Source of the DNA: Deltaproteobacteria bacterium
GTDB lineage: Bacteria; Myxococcota_A; Polyangia; GCA-2747355
Assembly (NCBI GenBank): GCA_020633415.1
Contig: JACKDQ010000007.1
Location: 185,026 to 249,025 of the forward strand
Length of the DNA: 64,000 nt
Direction of reading: 5' to 3'
Shown: positions 6,326 through 15,552 of the stretch, piece by piece
How the letters are laid out: the number at the start of each line of letters is the position of its first letter
Position numbering within the stretch: position 1 is the stretch's first letter
The notes under the pieces: model-generated
What the model saw: only the letters and a program-made list of their open reading frames with translations
Databases searched by the model: none
What the model was told of the DNA's origin: nothing
Program-made: the position numbers and the translations under genes

Positions 6326-8431
6326 TTGAGTCGAGGCGCAAAGAGAAGAGCGCGTATTACCGCCTGTGTGGGCTTTGTCGCGATCTGTGCGACTGGGCAA
6401 CTCGCGCAGGCGGGCGATGCCGCCGCTCAGCGCCTCGACTGCCAAGCCTTGCCTTGTGCACGTGTCCTGCCGCGCGCGACGCGTTTCGAGCGCGTTGCCG
6501 AACAGCCTTACGTCGTCGGCAAAGATGCAACCGGAAAGACCGTCGGCTGGGTCGCGCTCTCCAGCGACGTTGTCGAGATCAAGGGTTACTCCGGCAAGCC
6601 GCTGGTGACGCTGGTGGCGATCACCCCCGAGGCCAAGATCGCCGGTGCGCTGATCGTGCAACATAGCGAACCGATCTTGTTGGTTGGCATCCCCGAACAA
6701 AAGCTGACCGATTTTGTCGCGTTCTACCGGGGGAAGTCATTGACCACCTCGATCGCCGTCGGGGCCTCGCCCGATCCGAACGCCGTCACCGTCGATGTGA
6801 TCTCTGGGGCGACGGTTACCGTGTTGGCGGAAAACCGCACGATCCTCGACACCGCTCGCCAGGTTGGTGAGGCGGTCGGTGTGGTCAAGCCTTCGGCGCG
6901 CCTCAAAGGCGAGACCGTGATCAGCAACGAGCTGTGGGACTGGGCTCGCCTGCTCGACGAACAGGTGTTCGGTCATCTGCAGGTCAGCGACCAGCAGATG
7001 GGGGTGTCGGGCTCGGCCGGCGCCTTCGTCGATCTCTATTTCACCATCGCCGACGCACCGCAGGTTGGACGTTCGCTGTTGGGCGATCACGAGTTCGCCT
7101 GGCTCAAAAAGCAGCTCAAAGCCGGAGAGCATCTGCTGGTTGTCCTCGGCAATGGCTCGAGTTCCTTTAAGGGATCGGGGTTTGTCCGCGGCGGCATCTT
7201 CGACCGAGTTCGGGTCGAGCAAGGCCTGCGCTCGCTGATGTTCACCGACGGCGACTATCACAACCTCACCACGGTGGCCGCCCAAGGTGCGCCGCGCTTC
7301 AAAGAAGGCGCGGTCTTTGTCGTTCGCGGCGAAAAGCTCGATGCGGGCCGACCCTTCGACTTGGTCTTTCTCGGTAGTCGCTATGATGGCCACGGCGGCT
7401 TCTCGCGCGAGTTTCGCGCCTTTCGCCAAACCTTGCGTCTGCCTAGCTCGATCTACCGCGTCGAGGGTGGGCGGCAGACCGTCGTCACCGCCGCCTGGTA
7501 CAACGCGCGTTACAAGGTTCTCGTCCTCGGCGCGATCCTGCTCAACATCGCGCTGTTGTTTGTGCGCCGCCGCTGGCTCACGGCGAAACTCAAACGCCTA
7601 CGCCTGCTACACACCACGTCGATGGTGCTTGCATTCGTCGTGCTGGGCGTCGTGCTCCACGCCCAGCCGTCGGTCACACAGGTGCTGACCTTAGTGGGCA
7701 CGACCAAGGGCGGTTGGAGCTGGGACCTCTTTTTGAGCGAGCCGCAGATCTTTCTGTTTTGGATCTTCATCGCCATCGTCACGCTCGTCTGGGGCCGAGG
7801 CGTGTTCTGTGGCTGGGCCTGTCCCTACGGCGCATTTAACGAGCTGTTGTTTAAGCTCGGTCGACGGCTGCGATTGCCGTCCTTTGAGCTTCCGGAGCGC
7901 CTGCATCGCTGGCTGCGTCAGCTGCGTTACGTGATCCTCGCGGCGCTGATCGCCGTCTTTCTGTGGTCGCCGGAGCTCGGCGAAAAGCTCGCCGAGATCG
8001 AGCCGTTCAAGTCGACGTTCTATGTGATGCCCTGGACGCGCCCGCTACTCTTTTTGGGGTGGTGGGTCGCTTTGGCGCTGCTAGCGCTGATTTGGTATCG
8101 ACCGTTTTGCCGCTATCTTTGCCCGCTCGGCGCGGCGCTCGCTGTCCCCGGATCGCTGCGGCGCTCTGGACCACGCCGCCGCGTCTTTTGCCAGCACTGC
8201 CAGATCTGTACCCGTGGCTGCGAGCCCCTCGCCATCCGTCCCGACGGCACAATCGACCCGCGCGAGTGCCTTTCCTGCATGGAGTGTGAGGCCAACTACC
8301 GCGATGACGGCGTTTGTCCGCCACTGATTGGATTGAAGCAGTTGGCGACCCGACGCGCCGCAGGTCAGGCGCTAAGCAGCGATCAGCAGCAGCGTGAGCG
8401 CCGATTGCAGCAAGAAGCCAGGCGCGTATGA
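6326..8431 (+). CDS. nosR: NosR, membrane flavo-iron-sulfur protein for N2O reduction
   Basis: The 701-residue protein has a signal sequence and a periplasmic FMN-binding domain. Its covalent attachment motif is S160-G-A-T163, with Thr163 as the likely flavin site. A membrane region of about five or six helices follows, with two CX3CP motifs (FCGWACPYG at Cys495/499, and CRYLCPLG). The C-terminus has two ferredoxin-type cysteine clusters (CQHCQICTRGC and CLSCMEC...CP). NosR supplies electrons to NosZ. It begins at TTG 6326, 14 bp after nosZ, with CGGAG at good spacing. No nosX/apbE flavin transferase gene was seen in the window, so FMN attachment must be served elsewhere. The gene ends in an ATGA overlap with nosD. 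Confidence 0.95.
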   Translation: MSRGAKRRARITACVGFVAICATGQLAQAGDAAAQRLDCQALPCARVLPRATRFERVAEQPYVVGKDATGKTVGWVALSSDVVEIKGYSGKPLVTLVAITPEAKIAGALIVQHSEPILLVGIPEQKLTDFVAFYRGKSLTTSIAVGASPDPNAVTVDVISGATVTVLAENRTILDTARQVGEAVGVVKPSARLKGETVISNELWDWARLLDEQVFGHLQVSDQQMGVSGSAGAFVDLYFTIADAPQVGRSLLGDHEFAWLKKQLKAGEHLLVVLGNGSSSFKGSGFVRGGIFDRVRVEQGLRSLMFTDGDYHNLTTVAAQGAPRFKEGAVFVVRGEKLDAGRPFDLVFLGSRYDGHGGFSREFRAFRQTLRLPSSIYRVEGGRQTVVTAAWYNARYKVLVLGAILLNIALLFVRRRWLTAKLKRLRLLHTTSMVLAFVVLGVVLHAQPSVTQVLTLVGTTKGGWSWDLFLSEPQIFLFWIFIAIVTLVWGRGVFCGWACPYGAFNELLFKLGRRLRLPSFELPERLHRWLRQLRYVILAALIAVFLWSPELGEKLAEIEPFKSTFYVMPWTRPLLFLGWWVALALLALIWYRPFCRYLCPLGAALAVPGSLRRSGPRRRVFCQHCQICTRGCEPLAIRPDGTIDPRECLSCMECEANYRDDGVCPPLIGLKQLATRRAAGQALSSDQQQRERRLQQEARRV

Positions 8432-9702
8432 GCGTCAGCAGCCGACGTTGGCGATCGTTTCTGGTTTGCCTCGGCGTGTTGGTCTCGCTGCCGGTCTCAG
8501 CGGAGAGCCGACTACACCCGCGTGAGCTGCGCGCCGGCCGCGACGCGCCGACCATCGCCGCGACCCTTGCGCTCGCCGCACCGGGCGACACGGTCGTCGT
8601 TCCCCAAGGCGTCTGGCGCGAGCATCTCGTGGTCGAGCGTCGCATCACCTTGCGCGGCGAACGCGGTGCGGTGATTGACGGCGACGGCACCGGCACCCCG
8701 CTGCGGATCCGCGCCGCGCGAGCGGTCGTCTCCGCCTTGGCGATTCGCAATGGTGGTAAGGAGCTTGCTGCCAACGACGCCTGCATCTATCTCGAGCCGT
8801 CGGCGAACGCGGCCCGCGTGCAGCGCTGCCGGGTCAGCGCCTGCGCCTTCGGGATCTACGTCGATCGGTCTCGTGGCGCGCGAGTAGAGCACAACGAGGT
8901 GATCGGCTCGGTTGCTGGCCATCGCTCAAACCGTGGCAACGGCATCCACCTCTTCGACGCCTCGCAGCTGGTCATCGCCCACAACCGCGTCAGTGGTGGA
9001 CGCGACGGTATCTACGTTTCGGCGACCGAGGACAGCCTTTTTTTGCAGAACAAGGTGCAAGACAGCCGCTACTGTGTGCACTACATGTTCTCCTACCGCA
9101 ATCGCTTGATCGGCAACAGCTGCCATAACAACGCCCAGGGATACGCGCTGATGGAGAGCCGTCAGATCGTTGTCAGCGGAAACCGCGCCACCGACAACGA
9201 GGGCTGCGGCCTGCTCTTTCGCGACGCGGAAAACTGTACGATTGTCGGCAACACCCTAGAAGGCAACGGCACCGGCATCTTCTTTTACTCGAGCATTGAT
9301 AATTTCGTCAGCGGTAACCTGATCCGCAAAAACGGCATTGGCGCGAAGATCTGGGCGGGAAGTCAACGCAACCAGGTTGAGAACAACCGCTTCATCGGCA
9401 ACAAACAGCAGGTGTTCTACGTCGGCTCCAGCGACTTGATTTGGGGGCGCGGGCGAGCGGGAAACTACTACAGCGACTACTTGGGGTGGGACCAGGACCA
9501 CGACGGGGTCGGCGAGCGCCCTTATCGTGTCGATAGTTTTGCCGCTCGACTGATCGCGCGTTTTCCTGCTGCTGGACTGTTGCTCAACAGCCCCGGACTC
9601 GAGCTGCTGTCGTTGCTAGAAACGCGCATGCCGCTGTTGCGGGTTCCCACCGTGATCGATTTTGCGCCACAGCTGAGCACCGCGCCGCGAGGTGGAAGGT
9701 GA
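8428..9702 (+). CDS. nosD: NosD, periplasmic beta-helix copper-site maturation protein
   Basis: The 424-residue protein has a Sec signal peptide (FLVCLGVLVSLPVSAES), then many short beta-helix (CASH) repeats rich in Asn, Gly and His (GNGIHLFDASQLVIAHNRVS, YNHNNAQGYALMES-like turns). NosD works with the NosFY transporter to deliver sulfur or copper for assembly of the CuZ centre of NosZ. The start codon overlaps the nosR stop (ATGA), and the stop overlaps the nosF GTG start. Length and position are standard for nos operons. Confidence 0.95.
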   Translation: MSVSSRRWRSFLVCLGVLVSLPVSAESRLHPRELRAGRDAPTIAATLALAAPGDTVVVPQGVWREHLVVERRITLRGERGAVIDGDGTGTPLRIRAARAVVSALAIRNGGKELAANDACIYLEPSANAARVQRCRVSACAFGIYVDRSRGARVEHNEVIGSVAGHRSNRGNGIHLFDASQLVIAHNRVSGGRDGIYVSATEDSLFLQNKVQDSRYCVHYMFSYRNRLIGNSCHNNAQGYALMESRQIVVSGNRATDNEGCGLLFRDAENCTIVGNTLEGNGTGIFFYSSIDNFVSGNLIRKNGIGAKIWAGSQRNQVENNRFIGNKQQVFYVGSSDLIWGRGRAGNYYSDYLGWDQDHDGVGERPYRVDSFAARLIARFPAAGLLLNSPGLELLSLLETRMPLLRVPTVIDFAPQLSTAPRGGR

Positions 9703-10661
9703 GCGCGATCCAGCGTCTTGAGCTTGTTGGCGCCGCCGTGCGATTTGGTCGACTGACGGTGCTCGACGACGTCAGCATCGCCTTGTCAGCGGGTGAGTGC
9801 GTTGGCATTGCGGGGCCAAACGGTTGCGGCAAGTCGACGCTGATCCGTGTGTTGCTCGGCCTGGTGCGCCCCGACGCAGCGATGTTGCGCATCGATGGCG
9901 TGCCGCGCCAGGTCGACAACGCACTCAAGGCTCAACTCGGCTATCTGCCGGAGATGGTCGCCTTTGCCGATAGCCTGAGCGGTCTACAGGTGCTGCGCTT
10001 TATCGCTCGGGCGCGCGCCGTCGAGCGGCGACGTACCGATGCCGTACTCGAACGCATCGGTCTCGCCGACGCTGCGCGTCGCGCCGTGCGCGGCTATTCG
10101 CGCGGCATGCGTCAACGGCTCGGTTTGGGCGTGGCAATTCTTGCTGAGCCGACACTGCTGATCCTCGATGAACCGACCGGCGGTCTCGACCAACAGGGCC
10201 TGGCGGTGCTGCGCGACGTGCTCGATGAGTGGAAGCGCTGCGGCCGCATGGCGTTGGTTGCGACCCATGACTTGGCGCTGATGGAGCCGCGACTCGACCG
10301 GATTTGTCTGCTACAAGATGGTCGCGTTCTCGCCGATGAGACGCCCAGCCAGCTGCGCCAGCGGGCGGCGCTGCCGGTCCGCGTGAGCTTCGCGCTGCAG
10401 GATGACTTGGCGAGCGCTGACAAAGCGGCGTTCGCTACGGCGATCTCCAGTTGGGGGCGCAGCCTGCAACTCGAGCAGCGCAATGGCAACATCGATGTCG
10501 TCGTGCCTGCCGATCAACTGTTGGGCCTCGTCGACGTGCAGCGTCCTTACCAAACACGGCTGCGCTCGATGCGCGTCCACGAACCAGGCATGGACCAAGT
10601 GTACGACGAGCTGGTGCGCGGCAAAGCCAGAGCGTCTGAGCCGCGGGCGGAGGTCGACTGA
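9699..10661 (+). CDS. nosF: NosF, ABC transporter ATPase
   Basis: The 320-residue cytosolic ATPase has Walker A GPNGCGKST (39-47), a signature region YSRGMRQRLGLGVA (133-145) and Walker B LLILDEPTGGLD (153-164). With NosY it energises the NosDFY complex that matures the CuZ site of NosZ. The GTG start at 9699 overlaps the nosD stop, and the stop overlaps the nosY ATG. The C-terminal 100 residues are a less conserved extension, as usual in NosF. Confidence 0.95.
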   Translation: MSAIQRLELVGAAVRFGRLTVLDDVSIALSAGECVGIAGPNGCGKSTLIRVLLGLVRPDAAMLRIDGVPRQVDNALKAQLGYLPEMVAFADSLSGLQVLRFIARARAVERRRTDAVLERIGLADAARRAVRGYSRGMRQRLGLGVAILAEPTLLILDEPTGGLDQQGLAVLRDVLDEWKRCGRMALVATHDLALMEPRLDRICLLQDGRVLADETPSQLRQRAALPVRVSFALQDDLASADKAAFATAISSWGRSLQLEQRNGNIDVVVPADQLLGLVDVQRPYQTRLRSMRVHEPGMDQVYDELVRGKARASEPRAEVD

Positions 10662-11461
10662 TGGGCCGCGTCGCACGGGCATTGATCATCAACGAAGCGA
10701 TCGAGCGATTGCGTGATCGCTGGGTGATCGTCGTCAGCGTGCTTTTCGCACTGCTTGCCGTCGCCGTTAGCCTCTACGGCCGCCGTGGTGATGCTGCAGC
10801 TGCAGCGCAGCTGACCGGAGCCAGCCTGGTGACGCTGGCCAGCCTGTTGATCCCGTTGGTGGCGATGGTACTCGGCCACGATGCGATCGTTGGCGAACGC
10901 GAGCGCAACACGCTGGGGTTGTTGCTCTCGCTGCCGGTCAGTCGCCTCGAGGTCACGCTGGCCAAGTTCGTCGGCCGGCTGATCGCCTTGGCCGCAGCCG
11001 TCGGCGCCGGTGTGGGCTTGGCCATCGCTGTCGCGGAGAGCGCGCAACGCAGCACGTTGGCGGCGCTGATCGTTCCCTCGTTGCTGCTCGGGGCCGCGTT
11101 CCTCTCGGTGGGGGTACTGATCTCCTCGCTGGCGCGGCGACAGATCAGCGCGGCGAGCGCGGTGGTGGCGTTATGGTTTCTTCTGGCGATCTTTTACGAC
11201 ATCGGTTTGCTGGGCTTGATGGTCGCCAGCGACGGCGCTGTGGGTGGCAAGACCATCGCCGCCCTGGTGGTCGGTAACCCCGTCGGTCTCTTTCGCCTGC
11301 AGATGCTCAGTGCGCTGGGCGGGGCCCAAGGACTGCGCGATGCTGGCCTGTTGGTTCCCCAAGCGGCATCATCCACCGCCTTTGTGATGTGGACGGCCTG
11401 GATTCTCTTGCCGCTGATCGGCAGTGCGTTTCTCTTGGCGCGCCGAGGAGATCGAGGATGA
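10661..11461 (+). CDS. nosY: NosY, ABC-2 type permease of the NosDFY complex
   Basis: The 266-residue integral membrane protein has about six hydrophobic helices (WVIVVSVLFALLAVAVSLY, LVTLASLLIPLVAMVLG, LSVGVLISSLA, ALWFLLAIFYDIGLLGLM and a C-terminal helix WTAWILLPLIGSAFLLA). The cytosolic motif DAIVGERERNTLGLLLSLPV is typical of ABC-2 permeases. It pairs with NosF, and the start overlaps the nosF stop. The C-terminus overlaps nosL by an ATGA. Confidence 0.93.
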   Translation: MGRVARALIINEAIERLRDRWVIVVSVLFALLAVAVSLYGRRGDAAAAAQLTGASLVTLASLLIPLVAMVLGHDAIVGERERNTLGLLLSLPVSRLEVTLAKFVGRLIALAAAVGAGVGLAIAVAESAQRSTLAALIVPSLLLGAAFLSVGVLISSLARRQISAASAVVALWFLLAIFYDIGLLGLMVASDGAVGGKTIAALVVGNPVGLFRLQMLSALGGAQGLRDAGLLVPQAASSTAFVMWTAWILLPLIGSAFLLARRGDRG

Positions 11462-12015
11462 CAATCACCACGCCGCTGTTGCTGCGCTATCGAGCGATTG
11501 CCCTCGGTCTGTGTGCGATGGCCGTCGTCGGCTGCAAGCAAAGTCCGTCTGGCCCATCGGTCGCCGCAGGACCGCAAGCGCAGGCGCCGAAGACCGCCGA
11601 GTGTGCCGCCTGCTCGATGGTTGTCCGCGAGCAGCCCGCGCCGCGCGCCCAATTGGTGCATCGCGATAACACGCGCAAGTTTTTCTGCTCGATCGGTGAC
11701 CTTGTTCAATACCTGCGCGAGCCCTCACCACATGGCATGCCGCAAGGCATCTTCGTCGAGGCCAACGACCCTGCGCACGATCCGACGACCGTCGACAGCA
11801 AGGCTCGGCCGTGGATCCGCGCCGAGACCGCTCACTACGTGATCGGTGTTGCGCGACCGCGAGTGATGGGACCGCCCGTGCTCGTCTATCAAAGTGCGTC
11901 CGATGCGGCGCGGATCGCTGGCGCGCATCAGGCCCGCGTCGTTCGCTACGCCGGGCTCGCCGCGGCGTTGGCGGCGGCCAAGCGCGCGGTCCACGAACGC
12001 CACCAGCCGCGATAG
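11458..12015 (+). CDS. nosL: NosL, copper-binding lipoprotein
   Basis: The 185-residue lipoprotein has a signal peptide ending in MAVVGC (Cys26). The copper-binding motif is CAACSMVV (Cys49, Cys52, Met54). Then come the family-typical RKFFCSIGDLVQYL and a conserved C-terminal fold. NosL is the Cu(I) chaperone that supplies NosZ assembly through NosDFY. The ATG at 11458 overlaps the nosY stop and has GAGG upstream. It is the last gene of the operon and converges with the following lipoprotein gene after 14 bp. Confidence 0.93.
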   Translation: MTITTPLLLRYRAIALGLCAMAVVGCKQSPSGPSVAAGPQAQAPKTAECAACSMVVREQPAPRAQLVHRDNTRKFFCSIGDLVQYLREPSPHGMPQGIFVEANDPAHDPTTVDSKARPWIRAETAHYVIGVARPRVMGPPVLVYQSASDAARIAGAHQARVVRYAGLAAALAAAKRAVHERHQPR

Positions 12016-12029
12016 CCGCGACCGCTAAG

Positions 12030-12821
12030 CTAGCAGCGATCGCAGTTGCCGCTACCGCGACAGCCGTCGCCGCCGATCAGCGCGCAGCCTGTCGGACAAC
12101 TTATGCCGTTGTCACAGGTGTTGATGCCGCAGTTGACCCGGCAGCTGCACGAACTTTGACAGTCGATTTCGCCGCGGCAGGAGTTGCGACCGCAGGTCAG
12201 ATCGCAGCGCCCGGGGCCGCAGCTGATCTTGCCCTTACAGGCGTTGAGCTGGCAGTCGATCAGACAGTCGCCCGCACCGCAACTGATCGGCTTGGTGCAG
12301 GATCCGGTGGGGCAGGTGATCTTGCAACTCTTGGCTAGCGTGCAGTCGATCTTGCCGTTGCAGGATTGGGCCGCGCAGGCGACCTCGCAGTCCCAGCCGA
12401 TCGGGCAAGTGCAACCTTGCGCGCAGGTCATCTTGCACACGCCGCCGGCGCACCCCGCTGTGCAACTCGCCGGGCAGGAGATCGCATCGATGGCTTGATC
12501 GATCGCCGCGTCGATGGAGAGCGCATCGATCGCTTGGTCGCGCGCTGCATCGGCGGTCGCGCTGTCGCGGGCGATCGCGCTATCGCGGGCGATCGCGCCG
12601 TCTGGCGCAAGTTGATCGCGGCCACGGTCGCGCTGTGTGCTGTCGAGCGGCGCATCCGTGGTGATCGTCGCATCGCGCCGCGTCTTGGCGTCGACAGACA
12701 GTGCTGCGTCAGCGACGCCCAGCTGATCCTCGATCGTCGGCCATTCGATCATGCAGGCGACCAGCAACAGCGCTGCGCTGAACGTCATCGCCATCGGGCG
12801 CAATAATTCTTGCCGCTGCAT
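12030..12821 (-). CDS. Cys-rich lipoprotein with Asp/Ala linker
   Basis: About 263 residues. The lipobox LLLVAC is followed by an Asp/Ala-rich low-complexity stretch (ARDSAIARDSATADAARDQA, AIDAAIDQAIDAI). The C-terminal half is extremely Cys-rich, with repeats of roughly 12-15 residues containing CxxxC (CGAGDCLIDC, CGPGRCDLTC, CQSSCSCRVNC). The repeats resemble disulfide-knotted extracellular modules; function is unknown. The ATG at 12821 is preferred to a TTG at 12839. Such proteins are frequent in Myxococcota-type genomes and are probably surface-exposed. Confidence 0.75.
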   Translation of the reverse strand: MQRQELLRPMAMTFSAALLLVACMIEWPTIEDQLGVADAALSVDAKTRRDATITTDAPLDSTQRDRGRDQLAPDGAIARDSAIARDSATADAARDQAIDALSIDAAIDQAIDAISCPASCTAGCAGGVCKMTCAQGCTCPIGWDCEVACAAQSCNGKIDCTLAKSCKITCPTGSCTKPISCGAGDCLIDCQLNACKGKISCGPGRCDLTCGRNSCRGEIDCQSSCSCRVNCGINTCDNGISCPTGCALIGGDGCRGSGNCDRC

Positions 12822-12974
12822 CGGCCCGCCTCGGTTCAAGGGACTAAGTGGAAGTCTTATCGTATCGCAAACCGCCGCAGCCTGCTGCGGCCGCGCGGCC
12901 GAGGTGACTTTCTTTTGCGAAAGCGGTGTGTTGTGCGCGGTGCCCAGGCCGCAGTGATGTTGGCCTCGGCGGGT

Positions 12975-13622
12975 CTAGTAGCGCAAACGACCCTTGAGTT
13001 GGTTGTACCTTGCCGCACCGATCAGCGACCTGAGCTGGCGACCGTTGGCCAGCGGCTGTCGCTGCCGCGCCTTGATCACAGCGGTTGCTGTGACCTTGCC
13101 GATGCCCGGAACGGCGAGTAGTTCGCTGTGGCTCAGTTGATTGATGTGGATCAACGGCTGGGGTTTGAGCGCCGGCAAGACCAGCGAGCCCGACTCGCGC
13201 GTCTTCCAAATCTCGCCCCAGCAGTGCCCGCTCTTTACCCAACAGCCGGTCACCCAGAGCGTATCGCCGGCGGCAAAGCCGAAGCGCTTGTAGTCGACGT
13301 CGATCGTCAACGCGCCTCGTCCGATCATTTTGACGGCGCCGTACTCTTGCGCCTGCGGCGAGCGGACGTTGCCCAGGACGTAGCTACCGAATTCGATGTT
13401 GGCTTCGGGTTTGATGTTGGAGAGCCACAAGCGGACCTCTTGGTTTTCGCGGGTTCGTCCCGCGTCGCCCCAGTCGTTGAGAAAGCTCAGCTGAACCTGG
13501 GCGCACCTGGCGGTCGCCTTGACGCGCGTCAAGCGAAAGCGCCCCGACAGCCCGGCGTCGGCCAGAGTTGGCAGGGCGCTCGAGACTAGGGCGATCGTCA
13601 CAATGCGGATCAGCGGATGCAT
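12975..13622 (-). CDS. Secreted protein with C-terminal helix-hairpin-helix (ComEA-like) domain
   Basis: About 215 residues. A Sec signal peptide (LIRIVTIALVSSALPTLADA) is followed by an unnamed domain of about 120 residues containing FLNDWGDAG and MIGRGALTIDVDYKRFGFAA. The last 55 residues form a helix-hairpin-helix DNA-binding fold (INQLSHSELLAVPGIGKVTA). HhH tails of this kind occur in the periplasmic DNA receptor ComEA. The unknown domain is paralogous to the gene at 45851-46309, which lacks the HhH. The ATG at 13622 is chosen because it leaves a compact signal peptide; an upstream ATG at 13676 is possible. A role in extracellular DNA binding is inference. Confidence 0.75.
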   Translation of the reverse strand: MHPLIRIVTIALVSSALPTLADAGLSGRFRLTRVKATARCAQVQLSFLNDWGDAGRTRENQEVRLWLSNIKPEANIEFGSYVLGNVRSPQAQEYGAVKMIGRGALTIDVDYKRFGFAAGDTLWVTGCWVKSGHCWGEIWKTRESGSLVLPALKPQPLIHINQLSHSELLAVPGIGKVTATAVIKARQRQPLANGRQLRSLIGAARYNQLKGRLRY

Positions 13623-13860
13623 CCGTCTGTCGATCAGAGCAAGTCGTGTACCCGGGAAAAAAGTGAGTGGTTTCAACCGTCAGGTCGCTCTCCCTGGCTG
13701 CCACGCTGGTCAAGCGGGCTCGATTTTCAGAGCGCTGCCCAACCGCCGCACCGTCGGCGTGGGCCAGGCCCGCCGCGCCGACCTTTCGCCAGGGATCGCG
13801 CGCCACGCCACGTTGACAACCCGCCAAACCTCGCTATCTTACAGCCGCTACGCTGCCAAA

Positions 13861-14214
<354 letters not shown>

Positions 14215-14230
14215 AAATTAAAACAAGGGG

Positions 14231-15331
14231 TTAGGCCCCGATTATCCGTTTGGTGCCCACCTGGTGCCCAAACGGATTTTCTTTTGCCCGAAACTCAGCA
14301 AGCTCTGCCACCGCTTGATTCAGTGCCGCCGGAGCCAGGTGCATGTAGCCCATCGTCGTGCGGATATCCGCATGACCCGCCAGCTCCTGAATCGAGCGCG
14401 GTGAGACACCTGCCATTGCGAGGTGACTGCAGTACGTGTGACGCAAGCAGTGCCAACCGATCGGCCGCAAACCAGCTCGACGACAGACCCGCTTGATCGC
14501 TCGTTCCGCCATCTTCTTGGTCAGTGGACTACCCGCTTCATCCGAAAAGACGTGGTCACCCTTCAGGTGCTTAAACGATCTAAGCTCCCGAATTAGATCA
14601 GCTTGCAGCGGAATCTTCCGTTCACGCCCACCCTTCGGCGAACCCATCACGCCACGAACCAATGCACGCCTCACCGTCAACACGCCCGAAACAAGATCCA
14701 GATCGTCCCAGAATAGCCCCAGGATCTCTCCCAGCCGCAGACCGCACTCACCTGCCACCTTCAGTGCCAAGCCCCACAGCGACTCCTCAGACGCTCTCTC
14801 GATCAATCGCCGATACTCGTCGTTCGTAAGAAAGTCGCGAGCGGTGGGTGCAACCTTCAACGCCTTTACCTTCGGTGCACGTTCCAGGATCTCGATCTCA
14901 ACCGCGTAGGTCAGCAGTCGTCGGAGCACGGCCAAGATATTGTTGATGCGCTTAGGTGATAATGCCTGGCCGAGTAGGTCAGCCTTAAAGCGCTCAACAT
15001 CCCGATAAGAGATCGTTTCTAAGCTGTGATTGCCAAATCTGGGATTCAAGTAGTTACGAAAAATGCATTCCTTACTCTCACGCTCACTCGGTTTGTTATT
15101 GCTCGCGACATACGTCTCCATGAACTCCTCAGCGAATGCCGCAAAGCCCGGTGCCTCCCTTCGTTCTGGTGTGGGGTTTTCCAGCTCGTTCTTCAACCGA
15201 CGCTCAAGGGTCAAGGCTGATTGCTTGGTGTTCGATGGAGCCACTTGGCGAATCCGCACTCGCCGTCCATCGGGGTAGGTCCACCTAAAATCAACCAGCC
15301 AACCCTTGCGCCGATCTTTGCGTACCGCCAT
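14231..15331 (-). CDS. Tyrosine recombinase (island integrase)
   Basis: The 366-residue site-specific integrase has an N-terminal SAM-like/core-binding domain (about 60-160) and a catalytic domain with all active-site residues: Arg199 (CGLRLGEIL), Lys233 (SPKGG), His294 and Arg297 (HCLRHTYCSHLA), His320 (LAGHADI) and nucleophile Tyr329 (TMGYMHL). Its 3' end is 16 bp from the tmRNA 3' end, the standard arrangement for islands inserted in ssrA. The ATG at 15331 has GGAGAGG upstream; the frame extends further but without support. It is followed upstream by an excisionase-like gene with 5 bp spacing. The last codons contain the ssrA terminator. Confidence 0.95.
   Translation of the reverse strand: MAVRKDRRKGWLVDFRWTYPDGRRVRIRQVAPSNTKQSALTLERRLKNELENPTPERREAPGFAAFAEEFMETYVASNNKPSERESKECIFRNYLNPRFGNHSLETISYRDVERFKADLLGQALSPKRINNILAVLRRLLTYAVEIEILERAPKVKALKVAPTARDFLTNDEYRRLIERASEESLWGLALKVAGECGLRLGEILGLFWDDLDLVSGVLTVRRALVRGVMGSPKGGRERKIPLQADLIRELRSFKHLKGDHVFSDEAGSPLTKKMAERAIKRVCRRAGLRPIGWHCLRHTYCSHLAMAGVSPRSIQELAGHADIRTTMGYMHLAPAALNQAVAELAEFRAKENPFGHQVGTKRIIGA
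14244..14285 (+). terminator. Intrinsic terminator downstream of ssrA, inside the integrase 3' end
   Basis: ATCCGTTTGG (14244-14253) and CCAAACGGAT (14268-14277) form a perfect 10-bp stem with a 14-base loop, followed directly by TTTTCTTTT on the plus strand. It begins 30 bases after the tmRNA end and lies within the last codons of the oppositely oriented integrase gene. The element would thus supply the terminator for ssrA. Confidence 0.75.
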
Positions 15332-15336
15332 CAGCG

Positions 15337-15552
15337 CTAACCTCTCCGCTGAGCTGATACGCAGTCCTTGCACGAGAGCCACGCTAGCAGGGCGTCACGG
15401 TAAACCACAATCCGGCGGCCGACCTTTCTTGCCGGTAGTTGCCGTTCTTCGATCGCCGCGTAGACCGTCTTGGCGTTGCATCGCAGGAGCTCCGCAACCT
15501 CTTGTACTGTCAGCACTAGCGGCAACCCACTGATATCGCTGGAGCTATTCAT
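15337..15552 (-). CDS. Excisionase-family helix-turn-helix protein
   Basis: This 71-residue DNA-binding protein has a MerR-like HTH of the excisionase (HTH_17) family: LTVQEVAELLRCNAKTVYAA, then ARKVGRRIVVYRDALLAWL. Position directly upstream of the integrase suggests a recombination directionality factor or regulator of excision. It overlaps the preceding gene by 8 bp, so the two are cotranscribed with the integrase. Confidence 0.85.
   Translation of the reverse strand: MNSSSDISGLPLVLTVQEVAELLRCNAKTVYAAIEERQLPARKVGRRIVVYRDALLAWLSCKDCVSAQRRG

Noticed and set aside
14253..14271. Direct repeat TGGTGCCCA x2, with a similar TGGTGCCCACC near 31342, as a second attachment site
   Set aside because: The match outside the integrase is only about 11 bases and lies within ordinary chromosomal sequence with no ssrA fragment; chance is the simpler explanation.
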